From Flavobacterium cellulosilyticum (GTDB lineage Bacteria; Bacteroidota; Bacteroidia; Flavobacteriales; Flavobacteriaceae): DNA of 64,000 nt. The stretch lies in contig NZ_SMFK01000005.1 in the NCBI RefSeq assembly GCF_004349355.1, positions 62,001 to 126,000 of the forward strand, read 5' to 3'. The notes beneath the pieces were generated by a model, which saw only the letters and a list, made by a program, of their open reading frames with translations, was not told the origin of the DNA and did no database searches. The position numbers were made by a program, and so were the translations under genes. How positions within the stretch are numbered: the stretch's first letter is position 1; the number at the start of each line of letters is the position of its first letter. Below, piece after piece: positions 53,558-63,052 of this stretch.

Positions 53558-55336
53558 ATGACCCTATCCCAGATTCTTACTCCTTATATCGAAAAAGCGG
53601 TGCAAACTTTATTTGACGTCAACCTTGATAAAGTTGAATTTCAATCCACTCGCAAGGATTTTGAAGGTGATATTACAATGGTAATTTTTCCATTATTGAA
53701 AATTGTTAAAAGTAATCCAGTAGAATTAGGAAATAAAATAGGGGCTTATTTAGTCGAAAATGTATCGGAAGTAAGTAAGTTTAACGTAGTTTCTGGATTT
53801 TTGAATATTGTTATTTCAGATAAATACTATTTAGATTTTTTCAATGAAATCAGAACTATCGATAATTTCGGATTTGTAAAACCAAATTCGGATGAAACTG
53901 CGGTAATGGTCGAATATTCCTCGCCAAATACAAACAAACCTTTGCATTTAGGGCACGTTCGAAATAATTTATTGGGATATTCCGTTGCCGAAATTATAAA
54001 AGCTTCTGGAAAAAAAGTATATAAAACTCAAATTATCAACGACCGAGGAATTCATATTTGCAAGTCGATGTTGGCTTGGGAAAAATTTGGAAACGGAGAA
54101 ACTCCAGAATCTACTGGATTAAAAGGAGATAAATTAGTTGGGAATTATTATGTAGCTTTTGATAAAGCTTACAAAGAAGAAATTGCCCAATTAATGTTGG
54201 AAGGAAAAACCGAAGATGAAGCCAAAAAACAAGCTCCAATTATTCTCGAAGCTCAAGAAATGCTATTAAAATGGGAAGCTGGAGATGCGAAAGTAATGGC
54301 ACTTTGGAAAACCATGAATCAATGGGTTTATGATGGATTTGCTACAACTTATTCCAATCTTGGAGTTTCTTTTGACAGTTATTATTACGAAAGTAATACC
54401 TATTTGCTTGGAAAAGATGTCGTTCAAGTTGGATTAGAAAAAGGAGTTTTCGAAAAAGATCCAGATGGTTCTGTTTGGATCGATTTGACTGAGGAAGGAT
54501 TAGATCGAAAAATCGTTTTACGATCAGACGGAACTGCCGTTTATATGACACAAGATATTGGAACAGCCATTCAGCGAGTGAAAGATTTTCCAGATGTGGG
54601 AGGAATGGTTTACACGGTGGGAAATGAACAGGATTATCATTTCAAAGTGTTGTTTTTGATATTGAAAAAACTAGGTTTCGATTGGTCAAAAAACTTGTTT
54701 CATTTGTCTTATGGAATGGTGGATTTGCCTTCAGGGAAAATGAAATCACGTGAGGGAACAGTCGTAGATGCGGATGATTTAATGACTGAAATGACTGAAA
54801 CTGCTCAAAAAATAGCCGAAGATTTAGGGAAATTAGATGGTTTTTCTGCTGATGAAAAATTAAAATTGTACAAAACCATTGGTCTTGGTGCATTGAAATA
54901 TTATATATTAAAAGTGGATCCTAAAAAACGAATTCTTTTCGACCCAAAAGAATCAGTTGATTTTGCTGGAAATACGGGATCCTTTATTCAGTATACCTAT
55001 GCTAGAATCCAATCAATAATACGCAAAGCTAATTTTGATTTTAGTGTTACATCGAGTATAGTTCAGTTACATGAAAAAGAGAAAGAATTAGTAAAACAAA
55101 TTGAATTATTTCCTGAAGTAATTCAAAATGCAGCGCAAAATCACAGTCCAGCATTAATTGCAAATTATACTTATGATTTAGTGCGCGAATACAATTCGTT
55201 TTATCAAGCGGTTTCTATTTTAGGTGAAGATGATTTAGACAAAAAAGTATTTAGAGTGCAGCTTTCAAAAAAAGTAGCCGATACTATTGCATTAGCATTT
55301 CAATTATTAGGAATTGATGTTCCGGAAAGAATGTAA
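53558..55336 (+). CDS. argS: arginyl-tRNA synthetase
   Basis: The 592-residue class I synthetase charges tRNA-Arg. NTNKPLHLGHVRNNLLGYS is the HIGH-type motif, and SGKMKSREGTVVDADDLM is the KMSKS-type motif near residue 395. An N-terminal Add-1-like tRNA-binding region and a C-terminal DALR-type anticodon-binding domain are both present. The length is typical. The gene has its own promoter element and a clean terminator. Confidence 0.96.
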   Translation: MTLSQILTPYIEKAVQTLFDVNLDKVEFQSTRKDFEGDITMVIFPLLKIVKSNPVELGNKIGAYLVENVSEVSKFNVVSGFLNIVISDKYYLDFFNEIRTIDNFGFVKPNSDETAVMVEYSSPNTNKPLHLGHVRNNLLGYSVAEIIKASGKKVYKTQIINDRGIHICKSMLAWEKFGNGETPESTGLKGDKLVGNYYVAFDKAYKEEIAQLMLEGKTEDEAKKQAPIILEAQEMLLKWEAGDAKVMALWKTMNQWVYDGFATTYSNLGVSFDSYYYESNTYLLGKDVVQVGLEKGVFEKDPDGSVWIDLTEEGLDRKIVLRSDGTAVYMTQDIGTAIQRVKDFPDVGGMVYTVGNEQDYHFKVLFLILKKLGFDWSKNLFHLSYGMVDLPSGKMKSREGTVVDADDLMTEMTETAQKIAEDLGKLDGFSADEKLKLYKTIGLGALKYYILKVDPKKRILFDPKESVDFAGNTGSFIQYTYARIQSIIRKANFDFSVTSSIVQLHEKEKELVKQIELFPEVIQNAAQNHSPALIANYTYDLVREYNSFYQAVSILGEDDLDKKVFRVQLSKKVADTIALAFQLLGIDVPERM

Positions 55337-55353
55337 TAGCATAAAAACTAAAT

Positions 55354-55385
55354 AAAAAAAGACTTCATTTGAGGTCTTTTTTTAT
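55354..55385. terminator. bidirectional terminator after argS
   Basis: AAAAAAAGAC pairs with GTCTTTTTTT around a short loop. It serves argS on the plus strand and the DOMON gene on the minus strand. Confidence 0.78.
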
Positions 55386-55418
55386 GAAAAGAAATAGTTA
55401 AAAAAAAAGGATTAGTAA

Positions 55419-56198
55419 TTATTCTATAATTATTTTTTTCCAAGTTTTTTCTGTTCCATTTTGCAATTCGATTAAATAAATTCCTTTTTGCAAACTTTCC
55501 AAGGTTACTTCAACTTTATTAGATTTGTCACTCATTTCAATAGTTTTTATAAGTGAACCTGTTTGAGAATATACATTTATTTTGTCTATACCTGATTTTT
55601 TTTCAACGCTAAAACTACCGTTTGATGGATTAGGATAGATTGAAGATGCTTTCAATGAAAAATCTTCAATACCCAAAGTTGTTGTAAGCGGAACACTCAC
55701 AACATAACCACGATTTCCTCCTCCGTGGTTGTTTAGTGTGTAACCTGCATTACCTCTACGAGCCCAAGCAAAATCTATTGTTGAATTTGTATAATTAAAT
55801 GTGTAATCATTGGTATCGCCAGTCGATAAATCTCGTTGTGCAATTATAGTTCTAATTCCTGATGTTATTGTATTTGAGGTAATTGCCCAATTTTGGATTG
55901 CATCAGTATTTGGTGTTACTCCAACATCTACCATATTTCCATCAATTAATGTTGTGCCGTCGGCATATACAAAATCTTTTCCAAGAGCCATTCCATCGCC
56001 AACTACAAAAGTTCCAAATTGTAAAGCAAACCATCTGTCTGATGGACCAGTAAGTACCATTGTTGCTTTTAGTTTTGTGTTGTCTAATGTTAAATTTACT
56101 GTCATATTGGTTGACATCGTAATATTTCCAGTAGATTTTTGTTAAGAAAAACCTACAAGGCTAGTCATTGACAATGTTAGAAGAGTAATTTTTTTCAT
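55419..56198 (-). pseudogene. DOMON-like secreted protein interrupted by a stop
   Basis: From the ATG at 56196-56198 the frame reads MKKITLLTLSMTSLVGFS, then TAA, then QKSTGNITMSTNMTVNLTLD and on without a break for 233 further codons. The stop falls at codon 19, right at the signal-peptide junction, where homologues would have another residue. The body (WFALQFGTF, DFVYADGTTLIDGN) matches DOMON-like domains, which bind haem or sugars, and the C-terminus (IYPNPSNGSFSVEKKSG) is a type A sorting domain. Only an ATG at 56117 could restart translation, without a signal. I treat the gene as disabled or as carrying a consensus error. Confidence 0.68.
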
Positions 56199-56258
56199 AG
56201 ATTTACTTTAATCGGTTAATTATTGGTTCGTTTTCAGAAAAAACTGCATATTAAAAAG

Positions 56259-56735
56259 CTATTTTCCTTTTTTGTCTTTGAGGGTTTTATCGGCATTATA
56301 TTCTAAAAGTATTTTGACTAATGGAATGTTTTTGAATTGCACAGCTAGTAACAATGCTATTGTTCCGTTGGCATCAGTGGTATTGGGATTGGCTTTGTTT
56401 TCTAATAATAATTTTACTAATTCAGTTTGATTTTTATAAGTTGCAGCCATAAGTGCTGTTCCCATATCAGAACTATAATTAATATCTTTCCCATTTTTTA
56501 TTAAGAATTTAGCAACCTCAATATAGCTTCTATAACAAGCTAATATAAGAGGACTTGATTTGTTCTCGTTAACTGAATTGATTGAATTGGGATTTGTTTT
56601 GTATATTGATTGAATTTCAGACAATGTTCCATTTCGGGCTATTTCAAAAATAGTTTTGTTTTGTGCTTTGGCGATAATGAAACAAAATAAAGTAAGTAGT
56701 ACTAGTTTTTTTTTATTTTTGAATAGTATTTTAAT
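56259..56735 (-). CDS. exported ankyrin-repeat protein, likely ATT start
   Basis: The protein has a signal-like leader (KILFKNKKKLVLLTLFCFII) followed by three ankyrin repeats (PLILACYRSYIEVAKFLIKN, TALMAATYKNQTELVKLLLE, IALLLAVQFKNIPLVKILLE). No ATG lies in the frame before the repeats. The stop of the YceI gene overlaps the first base of ATT at 56735, in the arrangement TAATT instead of the usual TAATG, which suggests ATT is the start (158 residues) or a mutated ATG. An internal ATG at 56624 would lose the leader. Ankyrins mediate protein contacts. Confidence 0.65.
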   Translation of the reverse strand: MKILFKNKKKLVLLTLFCFIIAKAQNKTIFEIARNGTLSEIQSIYKTNPNSINSVNENKSSPLILACYRSYIEVAKFLIKNGKDINYSSDMGTALMAATYKNQTELVKLLLENKANPNTTDANGTIALLLAVQFKNIPLVKILLEYNADKTLKDKKGK

Positions 56736-57286
56736 TAATTTGCTTCAAGTGTAAAACTCATCGATATTTTTACGTTTTCGGCAATCTTATCTTTTACAAG
56801 ATTGGGAATTTCAATTTTGTAATCTTGCGGTTTTACGAAAATTACACTCGTAGCAATAATTTTGTCCCCATTTTGAGAAAGATTAAGTTTAGTTTTTATC
56901 TTTTTCGTAACACCATGTATTGTTATATCTCCTTCTAAATCATAAGTAGATTTTGTTACGGATAATTTTTTGACATCAAAACCTGCTATTTTACCTTTGA
57001 AACTAGCCTTTGGAAACTTAGAAGACTCCATATAATTTTCATTAAAATGTTCTTCCATCAAAGGTGATTTGAATTTGAAAGCTTTTATAAGAACTAAAGC
57101 GGCAAAATCAGCAGTAGATTCATCAAGAATGCAAGAGGCCGTATTGTTTGTTCCTGCTATTTCTTCAAAAGCAGCCATAGAAGCCTCAAATTTTACTTCT
57201 CCCTTGCGAGTCATCAATTTTTGCGAGAAAATTATATTTCCAGCTAAGAGGCATATTGTTGCTATTATTAACTTATTCGTTTTCAT
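56735..57286 (-). CDS. YceI family periplasmic protein
   Basis: The 183-residue protein has a signal peptide (MKTNKLIIATICLLAGNIIF). Its body, with FEASMAAFEEIAG, LVLIKAFKFKSPLMEEHF and SFKGKIAGFDV, fits the YceI lipocalin-like barrel, which binds polyisoprenoid lipids such as quinones. It is the fifth gene after the Rieske, OB-fold, DUF5777 and CxxCH genes, all on the minus strand with 20-40 base gaps. A quinone-binding role beside redox proteins is plausible but unproven. Confidence 0.88.
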   Translation of the reverse strand: MKTNKLIIATICLLAGNIIFSQKLMTRKGEVKFEASMAAFEEIAGTNNTASCILDESTADFAALVLIKAFKFKSPLMEEHFNENYMESSKFPKASFKGKIAGFDVKKLSVTKSTYDLEGDITIHGVTKKIKTKLNLSQNGDKIIATSVIFVKPQDYKIEIPNLVKDKIAENVKISMSFTLEAN

Positions 57287-57307
57287 GTTTTTTATATAGA
57301 TTTTATT

Positions 57308-57649
57308 TTAATTTTGGCATCCTTGGGTTTGCCATAGTAAAAACATAGCAATTGTTGTTTTTGGCATAGAACCTGATTGTGGCATTACTCGTCCACAAGC
57401 TTGAGTTTGATCAATTCGGCATATTAGTTCACCATTTATAGTGGCATCCTTTACTTCGGCATACGTTTCTAAGTTTGGAGATTGTGCATTTCCAGAATGG
57501 CAACTTGTACAGCTGGATTTAATAATTGGACCTATATTGGCACTATAAGTAGGATTTGTAACAACAGCGATGTCACTATAGGTGTTCGATTCACAAGAAA
57601 CAATGAATATTGAACTGATAAGGATTAATAATATTTGTATATTTTTCAT
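57308..57649 (-). CDS. lipoprotein with c-type haem motif
   Basis: The 113-residue protein has a lipoprotein signal (MKNIQILLILISSIFIVSC). The mature part contains IIKSSCTSCHSGNAQSPNLE, with CxxCH as the haem c attachment site, and later MPQSGSMPKTTIAMFLLW, where a Met could be the distal ligand. Extra Cys residues (LICRI, ACGRVM, QGCQN) are unusual for cytochrome c. It may carry electrons between a membrane donor and a periplasmic or surface partner. Confidence 0.75.
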   Translation of the reverse strand: MKNIQILLILISSIFIVSCESNTYSDIAVVTNPTYSANIGPIIKSSCTSCHSGNAQSPNLETYAEVKDATINGELICRIDQTQACGRVMPQSGSMPKTTIAMFLLWQTQGCQN

Positions 57650-57669
57650 AATATAATCTTATTTATTTT

Positions 57670-58539
57670 TTAAAAAACTCTGTACATATTGAAACCAAAA
57701 TAGATACTTCCACCATTCCAATTTCCGGTAGTGTTTGAAAATACGGCTACATCATTCATAGGTTGACTATTTGAAAATACCAATTGAAAAACGTGACCAC
57801 CAGTTTCGATGTCCAAACCTACAGATAGTGGATTTTGATAAGGAGATACAAATCCTTCAACAAATTCCAAACGAGCTGCATATTCTAAATTAAGACTCAA
57901 TCTTTTTGATAATTTGTAGCGAGCACCTGCACCAACAAAAAATTGATCTTTATGATCTATACCATATTCATATAAATTTTTATGTAAATAAATAGGGGCA
58001 ACCTCAAATGAAAAAGATTCCGAAAATTTTCTTGAAACTATTAATTGAGAAGTATAGGCCAATCGATTGGTGAATTTTATTCCTGGATTTGCCGCTTTTT
58101 TTAATTCACTATTAATGTCCATAGTATTATATCCAACAATGGTAACCGGAAAACCATCTTCTATCTGATTAGCAAATTTGTATTTTGCTGTTAATTCATA
58201 TAGTTTATTATAGGTGTGTCGTGAAGCGCCTAGCGAAAGCCAATTTGTAGCTCCATAAATGCCACCAATTTTTGTTAAAGCATTGTCTAATCCAAAAAAA
58301 TTATCTAGCCCATTAGTCAAATCTCCAAAGCGATGCGAAACAACCATATACCATTCGCCTTGTGCTGGTAATTTAGTCGATTGCATATTACATATTTGCA
58401 ATCCTTTGAAAGCAGCTGGTACAATTTGTTTTTCAGTAGGTGATTGATTGTTTAATTGATTCAGCAAGTCATCTTGGGCAAAAAGGGCTCCAGTCGTAAA
58501 AAAGATAAACATAAAACCTATAAAGTATTTCTTTCTCAT
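57670..58539 (-). CDS. DUF5777 family beta-barrel protein
   Basis: The 289-residue protein has a signal peptide (MRKKYFIGFMFIFFTTGALFAQ). FKGLQICNMQSTKLPAQGEW, MVVSHRFGDLTNGLDNFFGL and YGATNWLSLGASRHTYN match DUF5777, whose members are predicted outer-membrane barrels of unknown function. It ends with aromatic FNMYRVF, a barrel-insertion signal. It lies between the haem lipoprotein gene and the OB-fold gene. It could be a pore or scaffold for the cluster's periplasmic proteins. Confidence 0.85.
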   Translation of the reverse strand: MRKKYFIGFMFIFFTTGALFAQDDLLNQLNNQSPTEKQIVPAAFKGLQICNMQSTKLPAQGEWYMVVSHRFGDLTNGLDNFFGLDNALTKIGGIYGATNWLSLGASRHTYNKLYELTAKYKFANQIEDGFPVTIVGYNTMDINSELKKAANPGIKFTNRLAYTSQLIVSRKFSESFSFEVAPIYLHKNLYEYGIDHKDQFFVGAGARYKLSKRLSLNLEYAARLEFVEGFVSPYQNPLSVGLDIETGGHVFQLVFSNSQPMNDVAVFSNTTGNWNGGSIYFGFNMYRVF

Positions 58540-58577
58540 TTAATTTATTTTAGTTTTTAATAATTTTTTGTTAGAAA

Positions 58578-58970
58578 TTAAAATGCTTTAAAGCATTGAT
58601 CTAGTTTTAACTCTCCTATTAAGTCATCATAACCTACTACTCGACCTTTTAATGTTATGACTTGGTTTTTTAGGATGGAAGGGTCTAATTCTTTTAAATT
58701 ACAAATAACGTAATCATCAATAATCACTTCATTGCCAGCTACTTTTGTGATGGTTCCTTTTATGGCGATTGCTTTTTCAAGATATTTTTTATTTGATATT
58801 TCAACATTAGCAGCAAACTCATTTGAAATACTTTTTGCGGTAACGGTAAAAGCGGTATCTTCATTGGATAAATTTCTTGCTCCTCCATACATTACATAAT
58901 AGTAACTTGAGATTCCCAAAAGACCAATAACTAATAATGCTATAAGAATTATTTTATTTATTTTTTTCAT
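58578..58970 (-). CDS. OB-fold (tRNA_anti-like) membrane-anchored protein
   Basis: The 130-residue protein has an N-terminal membrane helix (KIILIALLVIGLLGISSYYY) and a C-terminal OB-fold domain (LEKAIAIKGTITKVAGNEVI, QVITLKGRVVGYDDLIGELK) of the tRNA_anti-like type. In Bacteroidota this fold occurs in membrane-anchored proteins without a proven nucleic-acid role. The single-span anchor suggests a periplasmic orientation. The gene is between the Rieske and DUF5777 genes. Confidence 0.8.
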   Translation of the reverse strand: MKKINKIILIALLVIGLLGISSYYYVMYGGARNLSNEDTAFTVTAKSISNEFAANVEISNKKYLEKAIAIKGTITKVAGNEVIIDDYVICNLKELDPSILKNQVITLKGRVVGYDDLIGELKLDQCFKAF

Positions 58971-59001
58971 AATTTATTTTGGGGTTTTAAATATTAAACT
59001 A

Positions 59002-59424
59002 TTAGGAATAGACTCGTAACGAATTTCCGGTAAGAGTAACATTGTATTGTTTTAAATTGGCTGAGCCCGGTCCGTTTAAGTGTATTCCAGTGTTACTGTA
59101 ATTGGCACCGTGATTTGGACAATGAAAAGAATTACTTGGTCCAACATAATTTACATTTGTTCCTTCGTGAGTGCATGCTGCTGAAACGGCAATAAAAGTG
59201 GAGGCATCAACTCGGGCAACAATAATTTGATTCGAAACTAAATATCCTTTATCTACGGATAAAGATCCAGTAGAAGTATCTAAAGTAAAATCTACATTTG
59301 TTGGTGCAACACTGGAGTTTCCTCCGTCTGTACTACAGCTCAATGCTAAACCAGAGATACAAGCTGGCACCAAAACTGAAGCGGCACCAAAGCCAGCTCG
59401 AGCAAAAAATTCTTTTCTAGTCAT
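59002..59424 (-). CDS. Rieske [2Fe-2S] protein with Tat-like leader
   Basis: The 140-residue protein starts MTRKEFFARAGFGAASVLVP, with a leader containing Arg-Lys and a hydrophobic stretch (a non-canonical Tat-like signal), then a lipobox-like ALSC. The iron-sulphur ligands are ACTHEGTNVNY and FHCPNHGANYS (CxH...CxxH). Such small Rieske proteins pass electrons in the periplasm or on the membrane surface. It is the first gene of the redox block, 140 bases after the TonB receptor gene. Confidence 0.9.
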   Translation of the reverse strand: MTRKEFFARAGFGAASVLVPACISGLALSCSTDGGNSSVAPTNVDFTLDTSTGSLSVDKGYLVSNQIIVARVDASTFIAVSAACTHEGTNVNYVGPSNSFHCPNHGANYSNTGIHLNGPGSANLKQYNVTLTGNSLRVYS

Positions 59425-59563
59425 ATTATATGTTTATTTGATTCCAATAATACAACAATTTTGATGTAGCTTACCCTACCGTGTTTTACTTTTAATTTTT
59501 TAAATGTAATTTAAATATTTGATAATTAGTTTTTTACATGGAAATTTAATTTTTAAAATAGGA
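59425..59563. other. spacer between TonB receptor and Rieske gene
   Basis: About 140 AT-rich bases with no frame and no clear terminator hairpin, so transcription may run through from the TonB receptor gene. Confidence 0.4.
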
Positions 59564-62101
59564 TTAAAACTGCACTCTAAAACTCAGGTTTGGAGTTCTT
59601 TGAAGAGAGTATGTTTCTACTTCTTGTATAGAATTTGTCAAAGGACTGATTCTATAAAATTCATTAATTTCATTTTTCTTATTCAAGATGTTTACTATAG
59701 ATACACCTATTTTAAATTGAATGCCTTTTATAGTTTCCCATTTATAAGTAGAGGAAAGGTTAATTTGGAAAAAAGGGTTTAAATTAGTGTTGTTTGGGCT
59801 GTTATATACAATTTCAGGATTAGATGCATTTACTTCTGTACTACGTGGAGAAGTTATAGGTCGACCGGAAGACCATTTTGCCCCCAAAGCAATTTTAAAA
59901 TTATTTTTTTCATAAATCCCAGCCCAAGAAAGGTTATGGTCCATTTCAAAGTTGTTTGGGAAAATGGGGTATTCGTAATTTTGAAATTGGTAATTATTGT
60001 CATTATAGGTATAACTCAACCAAGTTAAAAAGTGATTTATTTTTTTTTGAATCAGAATTTCGGTTCCAAAAACCACATAGTTCCCCGTTATTTTTAAAAA
60101 TTCTAATTGGTTTTGAAAACCTTGGCTTGAGCTCGTTATTCCATCCACTTTCTTGTAAAAGTTCTCTATATTTAGCAACCAATTGTTCTTTTTATAGAAC
60201 AGACTTACTGATAATTGTTTGCTTTTTTGAATAGGAACAGTACTATTGTTTGATAAGATCCAACGTCTTTTTTCAATTCCAAAATAATCTTTTTGCAAAT
60301 CAATTATTTGCTGACAATTTTGACTTTTAAATTCTCCTAAAACTTCTAGATTTAGATTTTTGTTAAGACCATAATTAAACTGTAATCGAGGTTCTACTAT
60401 AAATTTATTGAATTTTTCAATATAATTGTATCGCATTCCTATGTTCAAATATATTTTCGAAAGGGTATCATTGTATTTTCCTTCAAGAATTAGCGCATGG
60501 GTTCTTAATACATCTTTGATTTTCCGATAGAAATTAGGACTATTCACTTGATCTAAATTAATTGCACCTATTTCATTGTACTGATATCCATTATTAAATG
60601 TGAATTTTGAACTCAGAATATGATTGTTTTCGATGTTTATACCATTGTCTTGAATAGTGTTTTGTTGTGTTACTATTTGATTTCCATCTGTTATGGTTTT
60701 ATCGGCTAAAAGCTCGTAAGAGGAATAGTAAGTGTTTATTTTTGTAGTATTAAAATTATTCCAATTTCGTTTCCAAAATAAATTGCCTCCAAAATTTGTT
60801 TGACGCAAAACATCTTTTTCAGAATCGATTGAATTATTTATAGTGGCGCTCTGAATAACATTGAGATTGTCTTTTATGGTTATTAAATCGACTATAATTT
60901 GATCTTTAAGCCCTATTTTTTGAAAATATTTTATTGTAGCATCATAGAAACTAAATTTCTTATTGCTTTGATAGTCAATGTTTTGATTTTGTGAAAAATC
61001 AGTAATAGTGGCGTTTTGAAATACTTTATTAAAATATTCTTTGTAGGTTGGAGTCTCTAAAAAATCAGTAATGGATTTTCGTCCAGAAACTTCAATGTAA
61101 CTGTTTTTAGAAAGATTGTGCTTTGCATAAATATCAGCATTAATCATATTGATTCCGGCACTAAAATTATCTTTCTCAATCGCATCATTATTTGAAGAAA
61201 TAGCAACTACACTAGACACACTTTCACCATAAAAAGCCGAACTTCCATTTTTATATATTGAAATTGTATTGGCTAAATTTGGATTGAAGACCGATATTAA
61301 ACCAAAAAAATGTCCCGTTTGGTACATTCTTATTCCATTCCAAAGAAATAAATTTTGATCATGAGTGCCGCCACGGACATTGATACTGGCTACACTTTCA
61401 TCGATACTGTTAATGCCTGGGATTTGTTGCATCGTTTGTAATGCATCGGGTTCAATTAATCCTGGTAAGATTCCGAATTTTTTTGGTTTAATTTCAAATG
61501 ATCCATTCGCGTTTTTTGAAATTCCTGATGCCAAAATAGCATTGGTTTTGATTTCTGGAAGTTCAGTAACTTCAGGTTCTAATACTATTTTAAGATAATT
61601 TTTAGAGTCTATATTGACTATCGAAATCTTTTGTGTTATAAATCCGACATGACTAATCCAAAAATAATTTTTTATATTATTTTTAAATTCAAAATAGCCA
61701 TTGGAGTTGGTGATAATTCGGCTGGCATCAACAAAATTTATATTGACGTTTTCAAGGGGTTGGTTGTCTGTTTTGGAATAAATATACCCACAAATTATTT
61801 TTGACTCAAGATGTTTTTTACTATAAATATTGATAAATTTATTGTTAATGTTTTCAAAAGAAAGAGTGGTCTTTTTTTCGAGATATCTGAGTTTTTGATC
61901 TAACGAAAGTGATTTATTTGGAGGAGTTAATTGAATGCCATCCACATTATCGTCGGTGTAATTAAAACTAACTATATGCTGTTTTTCAATTTCGATTAAT
62001 ATATTTTTCAATGCTACAACTTTGCTTTTTTCTTGAGCTGAAACGTTCAGCACAAGAAAAAAGAAATAAAATAAGACACCAATACGTTTGTGATGGAGCA
62101 T
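59564..62101 (-). CDS. TonB-dependent receptor with STN domain (FecA-like)
   Basis: The 845-residue protein has a signal peptide (MLHHKRIGVLFYFFFLVLNV), an STN domain (residues about 30-95, IVSFNYTDDNVDGIQL), a carboxypeptidase-regulatory domain (IICGYIYSKTDNQPLENVNI), a plug (LPGLIEPDALQTMQQIPGIN, INVRGGTHDQNLFLW) and a long barrel ending in a Phe. The STN domain normally contacts FecR to signal substrate binding. The ATG directly follows the fecR-like stop (TAA-ATG). Substrate is unknown. Confidence 0.92.
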   Translation of the reverse strand: MLHHKRIGVLFYFFFLVLNVSAQEKSKVVALKNILIEIEKQHIVSFNYTDDNVDGIQLTPPNKSLSLDQKLRYLEKKTTLSFENINNKFINIYSKKHLESKIICGYIYSKTDNQPLENVNINFVDASRIITNSNGYFEFKNNIKNYFWISHVGFITQKISIVNIDSKNYLKIVLEPEVTELPEIKTNAILASGISKNANGSFEIKPKKFGILPGLIEPDALQTMQQIPGINSIDESVASINVRGGTHDQNLFLWNGIRMYQTGHFFGLISVFNPNLANTISIYKNGSSAFYGESVSSVVAISSNNDAIEKDNFSAGINMINADIYAKHNLSKNSYIEVSGRKSITDFLETPTYKEYFNKVFQNATITDFSQNQNIDYQSNKKFSFYDATIKYFQKIGLKDQIIVDLITIKDNLNVIQSATINNSIDSEKDVLRQTNFGGNLFWKRNWNNFNTTKINTYYSSYELLADKTITDGNQIVTQQNTIQDNGINIENNHILSSKFTFNNGYQYNEIGAINLDQVNSPNFYRKIKDVLRTHALILEGKYNDTLSKIYLNIGMRYNYIEKFNKFIVEPRLQFNYGLNKNLNLEVLGEFKSQNCQQIIDLQKDYFGIEKRRWILSNNSTVPIQKSKQLSVSLFYKKNNWLLNIENFYKKVDGITSSSQGFQNQLEFLKITGNYVVFGTEILIQKKINHFLTWLSYTYNDNNYQFQNYEYPIFPNNFEMDHNLSWAGIYEKNNFKIALGAKWSSGRPITSPRSTEVNASNPEIVYNSPNNTNLNPFFQINLSSTYKWETIKGIQFKIGVSIVNILNKKNEINEFYRISPLTNSIQEVETYSLQRTPNLSFRVQF

Positions 62102-63001
62102 TTATTTTTGTTCAAAAATTATTTTGTTTTTTGCTGCTTTTTTAACTTCTAAATTATAGGTCGTTCCTATAATTTGTAATGCAACATCTAAATTATTAGT
62201 TGGTAATTTACCAGTGAATAGGGCGTTGGTGTCTTTAGAGTGTAATTCAATTATAATGTTATATTGCCTTTGAACTTCGTCTAGTAAATTGCTAATATTT
62301 TCTTTATTGAACGCAATTTGATGGTCGATCCACTCTGGTTTTAATGCGTTTATACTAGTGTTTGTTTGTATTCCATTTTCAAATATTACGTTTTGACCCT
62401 GTGTCAAAATAAGTTGAGTGTCTTCATAATTCACCTTTACTCGACCTTCATAACAAGTGATGTCAAGTCTGTTTTTTCTAGCTTTAACATTAAATTGAGT
62501 TCCTAAAACAGCTACCGTTCCCAAATTTGTTTTAACTTCAAAACGACTGCCTTTGGCAACCTTAAAATAGGCTTCTCCCTCTAATTCAATTTCTCGGTTA
62601 GCATTCCATTTCCATTTTTTGTATTCAATTTCAGAGCCTGAATTCAGTACCACTTCTGAATTATCAGGTAAGGAGAAAGTAGTTGTTTTACCAAATTCGG
62701 CAGTTTGTGTTTGCGGTACAAAATTTTTCATCACAAAGGTGATACTAAGTCCCAAAATAAAAATAGCGGCTACTCTAACAATCCATTTTCTGTACATTGG
62801 AATTATTTTAGGAGTTGCTTTTTTGTGTTGAAGTATTTTTCCTAAAATTTTGTTTTCATCAATTTCATCAACTTCTAAATGAGAACTATGCTTTTTTATT
62901 TTATTGTATTTTTCGAAATCAGGACTCGCTTGAAATTCGGCAAGTTCCATATCCGATAATTCGTTGTTTAGCCATTTGGCCAATATGTAATTTTTTTTCA
63001 T
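62102..63001 (-). CDS. FecR-family anti-sigma factor
   Basis: The 299-residue protein has a cytoplasmic N-terminus, one membrane helix (KWIVRVAAIFILGLSITFVM, residues about 72-91) and a periplasmic FecR domain: TTFSLPDNSEVVLNSGSEIE and GEAYFKVAKGSRFEVKTNLG. A DUF4974-like C-terminus (NISNLLDEVQRQYNIIIELH) contacts the receptor. It transmits the receptor's signal to the sigma factor encoded 51 bases before. Confidence 0.93.
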   Translation of the reverse strand: MKKNYILAKWLNNELSDMELAEFQASPDFEKYNKIKKHSSHLEVDEIDENKILGKILQHKKATPKIIPMYRKWIVRVAAIFILGLSITFVMKNFVPQTQTAEFGKTTTFSLPDNSEVVLNSGSEIEYKKWKWNANREIELEGEAYFKVAKGSRFEVKTNLGTVAVLGTQFNVKARKNRLDITCYEGRVKVNYEDTQLILTQGQNVIFENGIQTNTSINALKPEWIDHQIAFNKENISNLLDEVQRQYNIIIELHSKDTNALFTGKLPTNNLDVALQIIGTTYNLEVKKAAKNKIIFEQK

Positions 63002-63052
63002 TGTATTGGTATTGTTATATTAAAACAATTAGATGTCTATTCACCCTACTTT

